From contig DASVGY010000207.1 in NCBI GenBank assembly GCA_036379295.1, positions 1 through 7,617 on the forward strand: a DNA stretch of 7,617 bases. Direction: 5' to 3'. Origin of the DNA: Pseudopedobacter sp036379295 (lineage in GTDB: Bacteria > Bacteroidota > Bacteroidia > Sphingobacteriales > Sphingobacteriaceae). Both the position numbers and the translations under genes were made by a program. Each line of letters begins with the position of its first letter. Within the stretch, counting starts at the first letter, position 1. The notes under the pieces are model-generated. The model saw only the letters and a list, made by a program, of their open reading frames with translations, was not told the origin of the DNA and searched no databases. Positions 6,716 through 7,617 of this stretch are shown here, in pieces.

Positions 6716-6768
6716 ATTTGTGAGCGGTTGTGGTAAGCCTAACCTTGTAAAAATGATAATAATAGCAC

Positions 6769-6801
6769 AAAAAAGCGGCTGCCATTTAAATATGCAACCG
6801 C
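6769..6801 (-). terminator. Rho-independent terminator of the GH3 gene
   Basis: On the minus strand GCGGTTGC (6801-6794) pairs with GCAGCCGC (6782-6775), with one G-T wobble, over an 11-base AT-rich loop. It is followed by TTTTTT. It begins 23 bases after the GH3 stop. On the + strand the stem is followed only by CGTTTAGC, so it would serve gldB weakly. Confidence 0.75.
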
Positions 6802-6824
6802 CGTTTAGCTTAAAGAAGGTATGA

Positions 6825-7617
6825 TTACTCGGCAACCGTGATTTTGCCTGTCAGTCGTATATCTTCTGATGAAGAGCCTACTTTTATTTCAAAATCACCG
6901 GGTTCTACCGTCCAATTCATATTAATATCCAGCAACTTTAAATCTTCTGGCGTAATGGTGAAATGAACTGTTTTTGTATCTCCAGGATCTAAGGTTATGC
7001 GTTCAAATCCTCGTAAAACAGATTCGTAAGTGGTCACGCTACTCACTAAATCTGTGATGTACAGCTGTACCACTTCATCGCCTTTATATTTTCCGGTATT
7101 GGCGATGTCAACATCAATATGCCAAACACCTTGGTTGGCCTGTGTTTTCGGACTGATTTTTAAGTTTGTGTATTTAAAAGTGGTATAACTTAAACCATAG
7201 CCGAAGGGATATAATGCCCCCACAACGGCAGTGTTACCAAAACCGTTGGGGCCATCACCGGGCTGACCGGCGTGAGACCCTTTTTTATAAGGAAAATTTA
7301 GTTCTATTTCGCCCATTGTTTTTGGAAAGGTTACTGATAATTTACCGCCGGGGTTATAGTCGCCAAACAATGTTTCGGCAATTACTTTTCCTGCCTGTGG
7401 CCCCGGAAACCAAGCTTCTAAAATAGCTGGGATGTACCGGTTTTCCCAATTGATAGTTAGCGGTTGCCCATTTATAAGTACCAAAACAATCGGTTTCCCA
7501 GTTTTCTGCAAGGCCCTTATCAGTTCAAACTGCCGCCCCGGCAACCCTAATCCCGTCCGTGATTTACTTTCGCCTGTTCGTTTCTCATCCTCTCCCAAGG
7601 CAACAATAACTACATCA
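6825..7617 (-). CDS. Glycoside hydrolase family 3 beta-glucosidase, C-terminal part (partial)
   Basis: The frame runs off the window end, and 264 residues are visible from DVVIVALGEDEKRTGESKSRT to the stop. This corresponds to the second half of a BglX-like GH3 enzyme, which splits beta-linked glucosides or related oligosaccharides, usually in the periplasm. The (alpha/beta)6 GH3 C-domain shows GEDEKRTGES, where the family places its acid/base Glu, then LPGRQFELI, KPIVLVLINGQPL, AWFPGPQAG and GGKLSVTFP. A fibronectin type III-like domain follows (FGYGLSYTTF, then IANTGKYKGDEVVQLYI, YESVLRGFERI, WTVEPGDFEIKVG). The TIM-barrel domain with the nucleophilic Asp and any signal peptide lie beyond the window. 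The TTG at 7598 is internal, not a start. It is convergent with gldB. Substrate cannot be decided. Confidence 0.95.
   Translation of the reverse strand, partial: DVVIVALGEDEKRTGESKSRTGLGLPGRQFELIRALQKTGKPIVLVLINGQPLTINWENRYIPAILEAWFPGPQAGKVIAETLFGDYNPGGKLSVTFPKTMGEIELNFPYKKGSHAGQPGDGPNGFGNTAVVGALYPFGYGLSYTTFKYTNLKISPKTQANQGVWHIDVDIANTGKYKGDEVVQLYITDLVSSVTTYESVLRGFERITLDPGDTKTVHFTITPEDLKLLDINMNWTVEPGDFEIKVGSSSEDIRLTGKITVAE

Noticed and set aside
7214..7426. 70-codon + strand ORF in the GH3 gene
   Set aside because: It is antisense to strongly conserved GH3 sequence.

Overview
The window looks like chromosomal DNA of a Bacteroidota bacterium, most likely from the Sphingobacteriaceae (Pedobacter/Mucilaginibacter type). 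The clues are AT-rich sequence with few Shine-Dalgarno sites, TAnnTTTG-like promoter boxes, two small signal-peptide beta-barrel proteins, a BglX-like GH3 enzyme, and the linkage of nadE with gldB, which is characteristic of this phylum. The genus is an inference.

Left part (1-1037): the 3' end of an unidentified lysine-rich protein on the + strand runs into a tandem array of hairpin repeats (79-370). On the far side, a thioredoxin gene (trxA) is transcribed towards the array and has its own terminator. The 329 bases between trxA and ribBA contain a 12-bp tandem repeat, a possible promoter for ribBA, and a broken reading frame of doubtful meaning.

Middle part (1038-3358): ribBA encodes the bifunctional enzyme for two entry steps of riboflavin synthesis. 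It is followed by a small exported beta-barrel protein with a strong terminator. The next gap of about 480 bases (2872-3358) is not empty. It contains a two-hairpin element resembling a motif I recall from other Bacteroidota genomes, and an uncatalogued 37-codon membrane-protein ORF on the minus strand just downstream of nadE.

Right part (3359-7617): an outer-membrane beta-barrel gene and nadE (glutamine-dependent NAD synthetase) form a minus-strand operon. Divergent from it is gldB, a gliding-motility-type lipoprotein. gldB has no usable start in its main frame. Its lipoprotein signal peptide is complete only if the run of eight T at 5706-5713 is read as nine. The same T run sits just upstream of the predicted -7 box of the divergent operon. 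Convergent with gldB is the C-terminal part of a GH3 beta-glucosidase that runs off the window.

Most of the window is housekeeping, and I do not see a multi-gene novel defence or mobile system. The points that most merit checking are the gldB T tract, the small membrane ORF, and the repeat array that has copied the end of a gene.
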